Positions 1 through 11,769 of a DNA stretch of 64,000 nucleotides are shown in pieces (the first letter of the stretch is position 1; each line of letters opens with the position of its first letter). The translations under genes and the position numbers were made by a program. The notes beneath the pieces were generated by a model. The model was given only the letters and a program-made list of their open reading frames with translations, did no database searches and had not been told where the DNA came from. This stretch comes from Protopterus annectens (Eukaryota > Chordata > Ceratodontiformes > Protopteridae): positions 828,508,516 to 828,572,515 of the forward strand of contig NC_056750.1 in assembly GCF_019279795.1 (NCBI RefSeq), read 5' to 3'.

Positions 1-549
1 TGTGCAAGGGGATGACAATGGCAGTTCTTCACTTTGCTAGAATGAAGCCTGTAATTAGGCTGTGGTTGAATAGGGTGCTCAATGGCAAAGCTAGGTCTTG
101 CTGAAGATGCAGAATACAGCCTGGGATACTATCAGGTCCCATTGGATGCTGTTCTCTTTGCCTTGAATAGGACCTGTAACACTTGATCTACAGAGATGTG
201 AGGTGTGGGACAAGTACCAGGGATGTTGAATGGTGGATGGAGGTTGAGGTTTGCGCTGAACCTATCAGCTAGTAGGCTGGCTAAGTCAACAGGATCAGTG
301 TAACTGGTTCCATTAAGTACTAAGTGGATCAAACCTGGGCTTTGCCATGGAGGTTCTTGACATAACTGAAGAAGGACTTGTAGTTTTCCTTTGTTTCAGA
401 GGCTAGTTTTAACTCATAATTGGCTTTGGAGGTTTTCACTAGTCATCTAATTTTCTTGCTGAGGCTGAGGAGGGAGATACTCCAATTTGGAATGTGTTCC
501 TTTTTACCCTTGGCAATAGTTTCTTCCTTTTGTTGTAAAGCCTGTTGAT

Positions 550-1465
550 AGAGGATGTCTACCAGACTGGTTTGTGTTTCCTTGAGGAGTAGGTTTTAGT
601 TGTGTGGAGTATGGCTAAGTCCATGCAGTTGTACAGGTGCTTGTATACTGCACTGGCGTACTGCTCAGCATAGTTGTCTGTATCATCTGAGGGGGACAGT
701 GTTGTGAAGCTACTGATACTCTCCCTTAGGAGGTTGTAGTCAGCTTTTGAAAAAATGTTTAGCCTGGTTACGGCTGGGGAGAGGATGGGTGGGATAGAAA
801 CTTTGAATGAAACAGACCAATGATCTGATCTCACCAGGGAAGAACATACTATGGGAGTGGTGCAGTGGTTGCACATGTTGGTGAGAATCAAATCCAGAAT
901 ATCTCCCCTTGTGGGGGATGAGACAAGCTGGTCTAGTCCATTAGAACTGATGAAGTCAAGAAATCACTGGGTGAATGCATTAGTGCAGGAATAGTTCACC
1001 CAGTCTGTGGTGGGGTAGTTGAAATCACCAAGGATCAGGGTGTTAGGGGGTACATTGATGGAGTTAGGTAGGTCCAGGTAGGAGGAGTGGGTGTCCTGAG
1101 TCATGGAGGGGAGTCTATAGCTGGCTATAACTTGAATGAGTGTCTTGCCAACTGTCAGTTGCACCTGGAGTAATTCCAGTGTATCATGCTTGCAAACCAA
1201 TCTGGAGGTGTGCCTGGCCTTAATGAAGATAGAGACTCCTCCACCCTTAGTCTTTCCAACCTCATTTTGGAGTCAGAAAGTGTGAAATGAGGTATAGCCT
1301 GGTAAGGCAGGGGTGCTCTCTGCAGCCCTAAACCAAGTTTTCATGACCGCACAGACATCAGCATCTTCCAGTGTGAGGAGAGCCTCCAGTGACTACATTT
1401 TCAGGTTAAGGCTCTTAGCATCAAGCAGCATGACCCTCAATTTGCTTTTTGACAGATCTTTTATG
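550..1465 (-). pseudogene. CR1 ORF2 endonuclease and linker remnant (copy A)
   Basis: Two readable blocks on the minus strand. Positions 1200-964 encode the middle of an apurinic/apyrimidinic-type endonuclease, with IASYRLPSM and then LILGDFNYPTTDW, the GDFN motif that carries catalytic residues in this family. Positions 891-559 continue with the endonuclease end (MILTNMCN, matching DLVITNM in copy C) and the basic linker (KTYSSRKHKPVW). A stop lies between the blocks and the first exons of the fold (MLLDAKSLNLKM) sit in another reading at about 1430, so the protein is not continuous. The enzyme would nick target DNA to prime reverse transcription. Confidence 0.8.
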
Positions 1466-1775
1466 GAAGATTTGTCTTTGGGACATAGCCTAAAAAAGCA
1501 CAATGCAGGAAGCAAGAGCCTTGTCAAGATCCGGAACCCCAGGGGTGACAGGTGGAGGCCATCTCTGGCAAAGCATTGAGACCTGTCAACCATGTCATCC
1601 CAGGCAGGCAGATACTGGATCCCCTTGGAAAGATGCCAATTGTTGAAGTCAATTTTTTTTTTGTTGGTATTGTGGTATCATTCTTGGTAAAGGTAGAATG
1701 CTGCCTAGGGCTAGGGTCATACCTATGTGGGACACATACTCTGAGAGCTCAATCATGTCTCTCTTCATATAGTCA
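1393..1775 (-). pseudogene. CR1 ORF1 C-terminal esterase end, running into ORF2 start (copy A)
   Basis: The minus strand at 1593-1393 reads FARDGLHLSPLGFRILTRLL. DGLH is the Asp-His block (block V) of SGNH-hydrolase folds, which CR1 ORF1 proteins use as an esterase or lipid-binding domain. The earlier esterase blocks (GDS and GxND) are absent because the copy breaks near 1775. The same reading passes without a stop into LRVMLLDAKSLNLKM, the known start of the ORF2 endonuclease in copy C, so ORF1 and ORF2 are very closely packed or fused here. Confidence 0.7.
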
Positions 1776-1827
1776 CTAATTTTACATTTTTTACAGTTGT
1801 TAAACTCTCGTTCACTTTTTCAAAAGT

Positions 1828-2470
1828 CAAAGGCAAAAGTAAACTTTATTGCCATTTAGAACTACACGCATGTAGCCTAAATGAAATTTCGTGCATCAAC
1901 TCAATTCTTGAGATCAGATAGGAAAGTGAAGCAACACATACAAGTAGAGGAATAAACATCACTAACAAATACAGTACTACTCACAATATATGCAAGAAAG
2001 AGCATAGCTATTTACCAACACTCATACACAAAGAGAATACCCTCCCCTGAGTTAAATTAACTACCCTATTTAAAGTAAAACAAACACTACAGATTAAATC
2101 TGTCTAATATTGCACTTGAGTGAGTGAAATAATACTGACTATGGATATAATAAATAAATATTGTACTTACTTGGAATATTTGTAAGTATATATTGCACAA
2201 ATAAATAAAATTGACTTATTATGTGTCCTGACTGCTGGGACAAGTGCCTGAGTTCAGACGTCTAATCACTGTGGAGTACAAACTGTTACTGAATGTTGTA
2301 GTCCTGCTCAGATACTGTGATATCTCCTGCCCGGTGCCAGGTACTGAAACAGTCCATGTGCAGGATCTGTGTTCCAAGGGACGTAGCTTTGATTCTTAGA
2401 ATCTTCTACAGCAAGGCCAACCACGCATCGGTGTGAAGATTGTCACTAGATGGTGGTTCCTGTTGATGTA
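1828..2470 (-). mobile_element. 3' fragment of a LINE-like interspersed repeat
   Basis: The left end reads CTTTATTGCCATTT followed by AATGAAATTTCGTGC, and the right part holds a stretch around 2270-2400 (ACAAACTGTTACTGAATG, then CCTGCTCAGATACTG). This arrangement resembles a common fish retroelement 3' region read in reverse. I recognise the pattern from memory of such repeats and cannot name the family. No coding frame survives. Confidence 0.4.
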
Positions 2471-2516
2471 ACACCCCAACCCCATGTGAAAAAATGTGAA
2501 AAAAAAGGTTTTATGG
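2467..2516 (+). repeat. Tail of a short non-autonomous repeat (CCCCATGTG... GGATGGATGAAT)
   Basis: This stretch matches an insert found inside CR1 copy B (8943-9050): both read ACCCCATGTG, then an A-rich ATG-containing run, then GGTT and TATGGATGGATGAAT or close variants. The shared tail suggests a SINE-type repeat, but the head is missing here. Confidence 0.5.
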
Positions 2517-4539
2517 ATGGATGAATATCTTTAATTTTCAGAATTTGAAGACTATAATTGTTAACGTGGGACTGATACTAAACCTGAGATCATGGCTGAT
2601 CAGAGAATTCTCTCTGTTCCCAAGTCAAATGACACAGCGATTGCATGTCTAACTGGCAAGGGTGTATAGGGGGTCTGTCAAACTGAAAAAGTGGTTAAAC
2701 CTCAAAAGTCTAGTAGATAGTTTCTCAAGTCACTGTTTAAATATTTATGCTTAATTTTTTTACAGTTCTTAGATCTGATGTACTCAGAATTGTCATTGTT
2801 ATATGGATCCTGTGAAAGACCACTTTTCTTACCTGACAAAGAAAAAGAGCAGTTGAATTTTGGATTTCTGTGGCCTAGAACCTATGCAGCAGCTCCCTTC
2901 TCCATTTAAGTCTCACAGTTTAATCCAATGAAAACGATTATATCACACAGCAAACTTTCACTGAACAGGCTTTCTTTAGACCAGATGGAAGCTTCTTGTA
3001 TGAAATAATAAACCTGGTTAATCTGGGTTCAGTGTGTCACTGTTTTTTAACTAGTTCGATGAGTTATCAACTGATTTATGATTGTAGCTGCCCTCTTTTT
3101 TGGTTTCCGGGTTCTTATCCTTCAGATGTTTCAGATTTATACTTTATTAAATTATACTGCAGCATTCCCAATTCATATTTTCTTATGATCCCTGCACATA
3201 AGGAACTTTCTATACCCCAAAGCAGCACATGTCCAACTTATATTAAATGCCAAGCCAACTCAAGCTTGCAGTCCAGTTTTAATTAGTCTGGAATAAATAA
3301 TCATTGCCAGATTGCCTGGCACTCATTGCAAACTAAATGACATCTACCACTCAGATGCTAATGCTCACTTAATTCGTCATACATCCTGCAGAGCAATTAT
3401 TTTCCCAGAATAGAGACTGCCTAAAATGCATCCACATTTTTTTTATATCGTTAGTTGAGTGGAAACTAGTTCCCCTTCCCAAGCATCTGTATGCAGGAGA
3501 CCCTTAGCTTAGCTTAGTTATTAGTTCAGGTTATTAGGAACACATTTTGGTCATATCAACTGGTGCAAGTTTTTAGCTGGAAACCAGAGACATTGAGTGC
3601 AATGCACAACACAGATTAATTCATGTGGAGGCATTTTACACAGTATACGTGATTTAGAGATGTGGATAACATGTCCATGTAAGGTGAAAAATAGAGCGAT
3701 ATGCAGTGTGTGCACTTGACTAGATAATGATATGGAAATGAGGAACCTAATGCAAGTCAGGCACATGGATCATACAAACGATAATAGGAAAACATGGCAC
3801 AGTGCTTCAGAAATATATAAAACAAGCACACTATTCTGTGGTGAAAGTTTGTTCTGAGCACTACAGTTTTATGGTGTTTACGCCCTTGGTAGTGGCTAGG
3901 AATAGCAAAATATATTGCAAAGTAGCATGTACCAATGATCCCTATCAGAACCTGTGTCCATGAAGTTGTGAACTGTGGCCACCCTTGCCACTGAAAAGTG
4001 TACTGTCAGAGCCATATGTATCCTTGCCTCATGTACCAGCAGAGAGTGGACAAAAATATGTGATCTAAGTGACCATGTGTAACCCAGTTGATCTGTGGCA
4101 CCCACAAGTGAACTCATAGGAGATGCATGGATTGGCCATGTGAGTCAACACAGAGACACGTGTAACATTAAACAGCATCTCTGTGATGACCTTCCTGGCC
4201 TGGTGTGTCACATGTCAGGAGCCACAACTGCTCTGATGATATAAACCTGGACAACTTCCATGAGCAGGTATCATGCTTTGTATACCCAGAGGGAATATTA
4301 AATGAGCAGAACTACAGGACAATTTGCGAGCAGCCTGGTGAGGAGTGCCAGGTGTTACACCTGAAGAGTAGCAACACCCACAACCATGATAGCACCAACA
4401 ACCAAGGTGCCAGGCTGTGTGGTCATAGCTAACACCAGCTATGGTCTGTGTAGCTCAGTAGGGTTGGCATGTGCCCTTACACCTTAAAACTGAACACTCC
4501 AAGTCATGGCCTACACGGCCTGCAAAGGCAGACTAGAGG
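2517..4539. other. No recognised feature
   Basis: No open frame with a familiar motif, no obvious repeat and no tRNA-like structure was seen. Open frames here are short (up to 96 codons) and show no domain signature. The DNA immediately before the 75-bp array (4200-4540) is a little more GC-rich than its left neighbour but has no feature I can name. Confidence 0.5.
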
Positions 4540-6705
4540 GCATTATAACCTGTTTCACTGAAGCTCTCAGAAAGGTAACCTTTGCCACCAGATACTTGAG
4601 TAGCATTGAGCTCTTCCTTGCTACCTGTTTCACTGAAGCCCTCATGGAGGTAACCTTTGCCACCAGATACTCGAGTAGCATTGAGCTCTTCCTTGCTACC
4701 TGTTTCACTGAAGCCCTCAGGAAGGTAACCTTTGCCACCAGATACTTGAGTAGCATTGAGCTCTTCCTTGCTACCTGTTTCACTGAAGCCCTCATGGAGG
4801 TAACCTTTGCCACCAGATACTCGAGTAGCATTGAGCTCTTCCTTGCTACCTGTTTCACTGAAGCCCTCAGGAAGGTAACCTTTGTCACCAGATACTTGAG
4901 TAGCATTGAGCTCTTCCTTACTACCTGTTTCACTGAAGCCCTCATGGAGGTAACCTTTGTCACCAGATACTTGAGTAGCATTGAGCTCTTCCTTGCTACC
5001 TGTTTCACTGAAGCCCTCATGGAGGTAACCTTTGCCACCAGATACTCGAGTAGCATTGAGCTCTTCCTTGCTACCTGTTTCACTGAAGCCCTCAGGAAAG
5101 TAACCTTTGTCACCAGATACTTGAGTAGCATTGAGCTCTTCCTTGCTACCTGTTTCACTGAAGCCCTCATGGAGGTAACCTTTGCCACCAGATACTTGAG
5201 TAGCATTGAGCTCTTCCTTGCTACCTGTTTCACTGAAGCCCTCATGGAGGTAACCTTTGTCACCAGATACTTGAGTAGCATTGAGCTCTTCCTTACAACC
5301 CGTTTCACTGAAGCCCTCATGGAGGTAACCTTTGCCACCAGATACTCGAGTAGCATTGAGCTCTTCCTTACTACCTGTTTCACTGAAGTCCTCAGGAAGG
5401 TAACCTTTGCCACCAGATACTTGAGTAGCATTGAGCTCTTCCTTACAACCTGTTTCACTGAAGCCCTCAGGAAGGTAACCTTTGCCACCAGATACTCGAG
5501 TAGCATTGAGCTCTTCCTTGCTACCTGTTTCACTGAAGCCCTCATGGAGGTAACCTTTGCCACCAGATACTCGAGTAGCATTGAGCTCTTCCTTGCTACC
5601 TGTTTCACTGAAGCCCTCAGGAAGGTAACCTTTGTCACCAGATACTTGAGTAGCATTGAGCTCTTCCTTACTACCTGTTTCACTGAAGCCCTCATGGAGG
5701 TAACCTTTGCCACCAGATACTTGAGTAGCATTGAGCTCTTCCTTCCTGAAGCCCTCAGGAAGATAACCTTTCCCACCAGATAAGTGAGTAGCATTGAGCA
5801 CTTCCTTACTACCTGTTTCACCGAAGCCCTCATGGAGGTAACCTTTGCCACCAGATACTTGAGTAGCATTGAGCTCTTCCTTGCTACCTGTTTCACTGAA
5901 GCCCTCAGGAAGGTAACCTTTGCCACCAGATACTTGAGTAGCATTGAGCTCTTCCTTCCTGAAGCCCTCAGGAAGATAACCTTTCCCACCAGATAAGTGA
6001 GTAGCATTGAGCACTTCCTTACTACCTGTTTCACCGAAGCCCTCATGGAGGTAACCTTTGCCACCAGATACTTGAGTAGCATTGAGCTCTTCCTTGCTAC
6101 CTGTTTCACTGAAGCCCTCATGGAGGTAACCTTTGCCACCAGATACACGAGTAGCATTGAGCTCTTCCTTGCTACCTGTTTCACTGAAGCCCTCAGGAAG
6201 GTAACCTTTGTCACCAGATACTTGAGTAGCATTGAGCTCTTCCTTACAACCTGTTTCACTGAAGCCCTCATGGAGGTAACCTTTGCCCCCAGATACTTGA
6301 GTAGCATTGAGCTCTTCCTTGCTACCTGTTTCACTGAAGCCCTCATGGAGGTAACCTTTGCCACCAGATACTTGAGTAGCATTGAGCTCTTCCTTACTAC
6401 CTGTTTCACTGAAGCCCTCATGGAGGTAACCTTTGCCACCAGATACTTGAGTAGCATTGAGCACTTCCTTACTACCTGTTTCACTGAAGCCCTCAGGAAG
6501 GTAACCTTTGTCACCAGATACTTGAGTAGCATTGAGCACTTCCTTACTACCTGTTTCACTGAAGCCCTCAGGAAGGTAACCTTTGCCACCAGATACTTGA
6601 GTAGCATTGAGCACTTCCTTACTACCTGTTTCACTGAAGCCCTCAGGAAGGTAACCTTTGCCAACAGATACTTGAGTAGCATTGAGCACTTCCTGTCATT
6701 ATGTA
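4540..6705. repeat. 75-bp minisatellite, about 29 copies, with higher-order structure
   Basis: The unit (for example 4621-4695) repeats every 75 bp across the block. Two main unit types alternate at the left end: one reads CTCAGGAAGG and the other CTCATGGAGG at the same place, giving a 150-bp dimer pattern, and other sites vary between TTGAG and TCGAG and between TTTGCC and TTTGTC. Two units carry a 12-bp deletion (near 5743 and 5956), and their surroundings repeat at 213 bp, a second-level duplication. Because the period and the deletions are multiples of three, three frames stay open for long distances: minus 6682-4511 (723 codons), another minus frame of similar length with no ATG, and plus 4506-5783. 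I recognise no domain in any of them. Confidence 0.95.
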
Positions 6706-6980
6706 GTTGTCACTGAAATCCTATTCATCATCCCCACAATGCTGTTTGAAGGCTCTATTCCTGGATCAGTACTAAAGCTGCTGTCTGTGCCTCTAGCTCC
6801 AACACCCACTTACATAGTAGTATTGATAAAGCAGTCCATATATGTTCATAGGTTAATAGGTAAGTACTAAATAAGATGCCTTTACAAACCATGTTAAGCC
6901 TTGCCAGTTTCTCTTTTTATTGTCAAAATAACCTATCCCATTAAGTTATAGACTGGTGTTACCCATCCCCTGGTCAATAA

Positions 6981-8700
6981 TTATATATTACCACTAATGA
7001 GAATTACTGGGATCATTTCATAGATAATTTGAGGGGACCCATGCATGGGATAAAGCATGTAGGAGCTGAATCTGTCCATTAATAGTACAGGGGGCAGTCC
7101 TGAGGTACATTTTCTGTTTCCCTTAAATAGATCTAAGTTGCACTTCAAAATGTATAGGGATGACCTTTGGTTGATGTGGGTAGGAGGTCTGTTCCATAGC
7201 AGCAGTATCATCTGTGAAATATACCCGTCCCTTAAAACCATTCTGTTGATGTTGTATAAGAGATTCAGATAATTACGCCAAGTATTTCTGATGCTATTTG
7301 ACTTGCTGGTGTTTAGTAAATATATCATTAATGGGTGGGAGGATACCTTGTATGCCAGACACAGGACACCTCTTAGCAGTTTGTAAGATACAGACTATAG
7401 TGACAGGGCTTTGAGTCAGTCCATGTAGGACATATTCTATATGCCTTGTATCCTTTTAGTAAGGTATCTCTGTGGGTGTTCCAGTTGCTGCGTGTGTCTG
7501 GACAGATACATAAGGGAGTATTATATTTAATGACTGGCCTAATGAAGGCTGAGTAAAGAGGGGCTATGACATCCCTAGATCTAGACACCATTCCTTGATT
7601 TATAAGCTGTGCAATATAGAAGGATTTTCTTCCTACAATAGACATGTGCTGGTCAAAAGTTAGGTCACTGTCCACATAATTTCCCAAATTCCCCCAAAAT
7701 TGAGTAAAATCTTAGAAGGATATTGTTGATGTGGAAGTTCCTTGGGGGTAGGTGACTTTCCAAAGGATACAATAATACATGTTTTGGTGTTTAGGTTCAG
7801 ACCATGATTTTTCATCAGTTATTTATTTCATACAATCCTTCCTGCAGAATGGCTAAGTCATTTGGGGATTCAATGACTGCTCCTAGCTTGCAGTCATTTG
7901 TAAACTTAGTCAGCCAGACCCCTTTGGTATTGGCTTTTACTTTTGAAAAGTAGATGTCAAATAGGAGAGGTGCCAGTAGAGAACCCTTGGGACTCCACTG
8001 GTGACTAGTCTCTTTGTGGTGGTAACTTCCCCTATTTGGATTATCTGCATCCTATCTGTGAACCGTATGAAAATCCAGTGGGTGACATAGCAGTTTATTC
8101 CCAATTTATTTAGCTTTTCTATTATGCCTGAATGGGGAATTGTGTCAAAAGCTTTGGCCAGGCCAAGGTATGCAGTGTATACCATTTTCATCCATTGCTT
8201 TGATGACTTTTTCATAAAATCCACCAGAGTGACCTACCCTTGATGAATCAAAACTGAGACTGGCCTAGTGTTTGGAGGTTCCCTATGTCTAATTGATTAA
8301 GTCCATGCTAAGTCTTTCCGTGGCTTTGCATATGAGGCTGGTCAGACTTATGACTCTGTAATCACCTGGGTCTGTGGAAGGACACCCTTATGCAGGAGGG
8401 AATGACTGTAGCTGTTCTCCATTTGCTTGGTAGAAAACCTGTATGGAGGCTGAGATTGAGTAGTGTTGTTAGGGTTGTGGCTGAGACTGAACAGTGTTGT
8501 TAGGTGTGTGGCTAAATCATGCCTCATGCTATTTGAAATGCATCCAAGGATATTGTCAGGACCAATCGATGGAGTATTTTTAGCTTTTGATAGCACGTTT
8601 AGGACCTGTTCTTATGTGATAGCAGGAGACAAGCCAGTTTCTACCTTGAGGGACAAACAGATGGCAGAGATTGGTAAGAGCTAAATTTATCAGCCAGTAG
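6981..8700 (-). pseudogene. CR1 reverse transcriptase remnant (copy B)
   Basis: Readable pieces on the minus strand are 8596-8348 (VLSKAKNTPSIGPDNI, the RT start), 8224-7937 (LGLAKAFDTIPHSGI, then TSGVPRVL), the YADD-box region near 7900 (reads roughly KFTNDCKLGA), 7687-7373 (thumb, DSDLTFDQHM and PLYSAFIRPVIKY) and 7328-6981 (C-terminus, LLWNRPPTHINQ). Two catalytic positions are lost: the first Asp of LDLAKAFD is Gly, and the FADD box reads TND. The enzyme would have been an RNA-dependent DNA polymerase for target-primed insertion. Confidence 0.82.
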
Positions 8701-8883
8701 ATTTGCTATATCTTCAGCCTCAATCAGCTCAGTGTATTTTGTATTGTGCTTTTGAGATTATGAACATAACTAAAAAAATGCCTTATGAATTTCTTTGACT
8801 TGAGTAGCTATTTTAAGCTCAGACTTGGCTTTGGTGGTTATTATTAGGCACCTGAGTTGTTTGTTTATTTCAGTGCAAGGTCT

Positions 8884-9900
8884 CTAACATTCTGAATATT
8901 TCTTACTTTTGGTTAACATTATTTTCCTTTTATTATAGTTGGTGTAAACCTTGGTTCTAGCTGATTGCCACTGGTGAAGTGACATTCCGACCCCATGTGC
9001 AAAAATGGGAATATGGGAAAAAGGGGTTGTGCATGGATGGATGAATGGATAAAGCTTGTTGATCTTATGGTTCCACCATGTGAGTTTGTTTATGGAGTTT
9101 GCCCTGTGCTTATTCTTACAGGGTACAGCTGCATCTATGCAGCTGTTTATATGCTGGTATAGTGTGGTGGTGTACATTTCTGTATATTCAGTGAAGTTAA
9201 CTGGGTTTGTTGAGAATTTGAAGCTTGCCAATGTATCACTTAAAAGTACATAGTTTGCCTTAAAGAAATTTCTAAAGGTACCTTGGATGGAAGGGATCTC
9301 TGGTTTCAGTTTTATTTAGAAGGAGACTGCTTTATGATCAGACCTAACAAGTGATGAAGATATGCAAGGGACTGTGCAAGTTACTCCCATATTAGTGAGG
9401 ACAAGCTCCAATATGTTATTCCCCCAGTGGGTACCCTGACTAATTGTTCCAGGGCATTTGTACTGACAAAGTGCAGGAATGTCTATGCTTGTGCACTAGT
9501 GGTGGTGTAGGTTTCCCAGTCTATAGATGGATAGCTTAGATCCCTTTGGAAAATGGTACTGGGTTTAACACTGAGTGATTTTAGTTCCTGCAGATAGGCA
9601 CTGTGGGTTTCTTGTGTCATAGAGGGAGTTCTACAGCTAGCTAATATATAGCACAGGACCTTTCCGGTGGTTATATCGACATGTAGATGCTCCAGTGCAT
9701 CATACTGCTTTACCAGTCTTGATGTGAGTCTCTTCTGAATATAGGCTGATACATGTCCACCTTTTATCCCCTCCTGCACAGTAGCTGGTCTAAATGTGCT
9801 GAAGGCATTTTAACTCTGCACAGCTGAAGTATTCTCTGCTATTATTATGTCTCCGACACTGCACATACATCAGTGTTTTCTAGGGAGGAGTTTCTTATTC
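8884..9900 (-). pseudogene. CR1 endonuclease and linker remnant (copy B)
   Basis: Positions 9779-9483 read GGHVSAYIQKRLTSRLV, then LASCRTPSMTQ and SYPSIDWETY, matching the middle of the endonuclease in copies A and C. The GDFN motif is mutated to RDLS, so the catalytic Asp-Phe-Asn is gone. Positions 9231-8884 hold the endonuclease to RT linker, interrupted by a short repeat insertion at about 8943-9050. Confidence 0.78.
8943..9050 (-). repeat. Short repeat inserted in the copy B linker
   Basis: Compared with copy C (INKLYNRRRKL-type linker around 45.0 kb), copy B has about 110 extra bases between the codons for INKLY and NKRKIM. The insert holds GACCCCATGTGC, an A-rich run and GCATGGATGGATGAATGG, the same tail seen at 2467-2516. 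It is probably the 3' part of a SINE. Orientation is uncertain. Confidence 0.55.
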
Positions 9901-10930
9901 AGATTCCTATAGCACTGATAAAGAGCACCTTCATATTTTCCTTTGCTTTTTTCATTTTGTTAGTAACTTTATCAGGTTGGCATTGACTAAAAAAGGCACC
10001 TGGGGATGGACAATGTTTTGCCAATAATTGAGACAGATACAGGCCATCCATGCCAAAGCCACATGATCTGTCGATCACATGTCGATCACATGTTTTCAGG
10101 GTGACAAATACTGGACCCCCTTGGAATGACATTACAGAAGTCCACTATTTTTTGCTCATTCTGCGACATCATCCTTAGAGAAGGTAGAATGCTGCTCAAT
10201 ACTAGCCTGCCACTTACTTTGGACATATAAACTGAGAGCTCCATTGTGTCGCTCTTCATATAGTCCATGGAGGTGCACCTCAAGTCATTGACACCAGCAT
10301 GAAATATTACACAGTCATACTGGTTCTTGTGGTTCAATGACTTAAGTGCACATATGATGTGATGGATTCTGGCACCAGACAAGCAACTAACCATCTCCGT
10401 TTCCTTGCTCACCCTGGCAAGAGGCACATCTGTATATGTGACAATGGGAGTCACCTATAACAAGAATTTTGGGAGTCACCTATAACAAGAATGTTGGGAG
10501 TCTCCTATAACAAGAATGTTGGGAGTCACCTATAGCAAGAATGTTTGGTTGGGTTGATCCCTGCCTTATGGACTCACATCCATCACTTTGGGATACCTTG
10601 TATTATGTAACAAAATAGGTTTAATATACTGAGTGTGCTGTGTGCACATGTTGTGTTTTGGAGGTCCTAAAGGTTTAGGCCAATTAATCTTTAGAACCTC
10701 AGCATAAGATGGGTTATTTATATTGTGATGGCACTGGAGAGGTGTGGTGTATAGTATGCTGCTAATGATTTTGGTGTCAGAGGTTACTGTGTGTGAGATT
10801 TTTGTCTCCAAGGATATTATATCTGTACATTTCTCACATACTGTGTTATACTGTTTGAACTACAGATTATTAGATAGCATGAGACATTTCTTATGTTGTC
10901 TCAAGATATCCATCTGAATCAGTCTGGCTT
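9899..10930 (-). pseudogene. CR1 ORF1 with SGNH-esterase-like domain (copy B)
   Basis: The minus frame 10454-10086 contains DVPLARVSKETEMVSCL, then CVIFHAGVNDLRCTSMDYMK (the GxND-type block III) and SSILPSLRMMSQ. A second frame, 10132-9899, carries FGMDGLYLSQL, the mutated DGLHLSPL block V (His to Tyr). Positions 10811-10566 hold the upstream low-complexity part. The order matches ORF1 in copy C, where the GDS block is also readable. CR1 ORF1 proteins bind the element RNA and carry this esterase fold. Here it is frameshifted and lacks the catalytic His. Confidence 0.72.
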
Positions 10931-11765
10931 GAAAAGTTGTGGGGAAGTGCTGGTCCATGATACCAACAGGAATGACTCTGGGGGTAGGGGTAACTATAAC
11001 TGTTTAGATTTCAGCTGTAGAATAATGTTTCAGTGGACTTGCTACTGAATATTTAAATTTAAATACAAAACAAGTCACCTGGAAACCTCCTGCCACCATC
11101 AAGAAACATTAAACTAATTATCATAAAAAAATCACTAATTTGATACTCAGATTAGTGGAAACAGTATCAGCACACTCAGTATTAACAAGTTTTATCAAAG
11201 GCCTTTTAGCCTGATTATTAGTTTAAGGGGAGAGACTTTGCAAAATGACACTTATGTACTTATTGTAAACAGCCAATGAACAGGGAGAGGGAGGGTCTTA
11301 TGTTGGCAAATTATCATAAGGGGAAGGCAATGACAGATGCACAACTATGACAGGGTGGGTGGAAGGGAAAAACAATTAGAACCTTAGCTCTCAGCTGACG
11401 GGGCTGGGACTGCCTCAATTGAAAGACAAGTCCTAAACTAGCCTGGCATACACACAGGCAAAAATGCTGTACACCCATGGACTGGAATCACTAATATAGG
11501 CTTAAAGACCTTAGCTAAAGCAGATGCAGACTGTTAAAATCAATTTAAAATCAGTTCAAGAAATGAAAACACTGAGCTGTCTTTCTCTGTTTTGTAGCGC
11601 TGTTACAACGCAACAGTAATTTAAAAGAAAATCATACCAAATATGAATGAGAAATTTGAAAAATGTTTTGTTGGAATTCCTGATAAATTAATTATATAAT
11701 GAGAAAGAAATTGCTCAGTTATTATAAGAGGTTTCCTTCTACCTGACTTAAGCACACATAAGTAA
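10931..11765. other. Unassigned; may include CR1 copy B 5' untranslated region
   Basis: No coding frame or repeat that I recognise. The stretch 11340-11480 is less AT-rich and could be the 5' untranslated region of copy B, but I see no clear match to the 5' region of copy C (49.06-49.56 kb). Confidence 0.3.
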
Positions 11766-11769
11766 ATTA

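Larger units (their letters stand above)
1..1775 (-). mobile_element. CR1-type LINE copy A, partial (3' half outside the window)
   Basis: Reading the minus strand from about 1775 down to 1 gives, in order, the end of a CR1 ORF1 (esterase block RDGLHLSPLG), the start of ORF2 (LLDAKSLNLKM), the endonuclease core (LILGDFNYP) and the linker leading into reverse transcriptase (QVLQVLFKAKRTAS). The same order and wording recur in copies B (6.8-10.9 kb) and C (43.0-49.6 kb). The copy breaks off at about 1775 on its 5' side and continues past position 1 on its 3' side. Frames are broken in several places, so it is a dead copy. The CR1 assignment rests on the esterase-type ORF1 plus endonuclease and RT order, and on the short repeated 3' terminus visible in sister copies. 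Confidence 0.85.
6843..10930 (-). mobile_element. CR1-type LINE copy B, nearly full length, decayed
   Basis: The 3' terminus is at about 6843 (GTTCATAGGTTAATAGG, the short repeated end shared with copies C, F and the tail at 21.05 kb). Reading the minus strand upward gives the RT C-terminus, RT core, linker, endonuclease, ORF1 esterase end (9.9-10.1 kb), esterase core (10.1-10.45 kb) and the ORF1 N-terminal part (to about 10.9 kb). Copy B and copy E (38.5 kb) share 3' untranslated sequence (for example TAGACTGGTGTTACC) and form one subfamily, distinct from C and F. Frameshifts and substitutions in catalytic motifs show that it is dead. Confidence 0.88.

Noticed and set aside
4511..6682. A 723-codon repeated open frame on the minus strand of the 75-bp array
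   Set aside because: No known domain, no signal or tail outside the array, and three frames are open at once, as expected when a stop-free unit with a period divisible by three is repeated.
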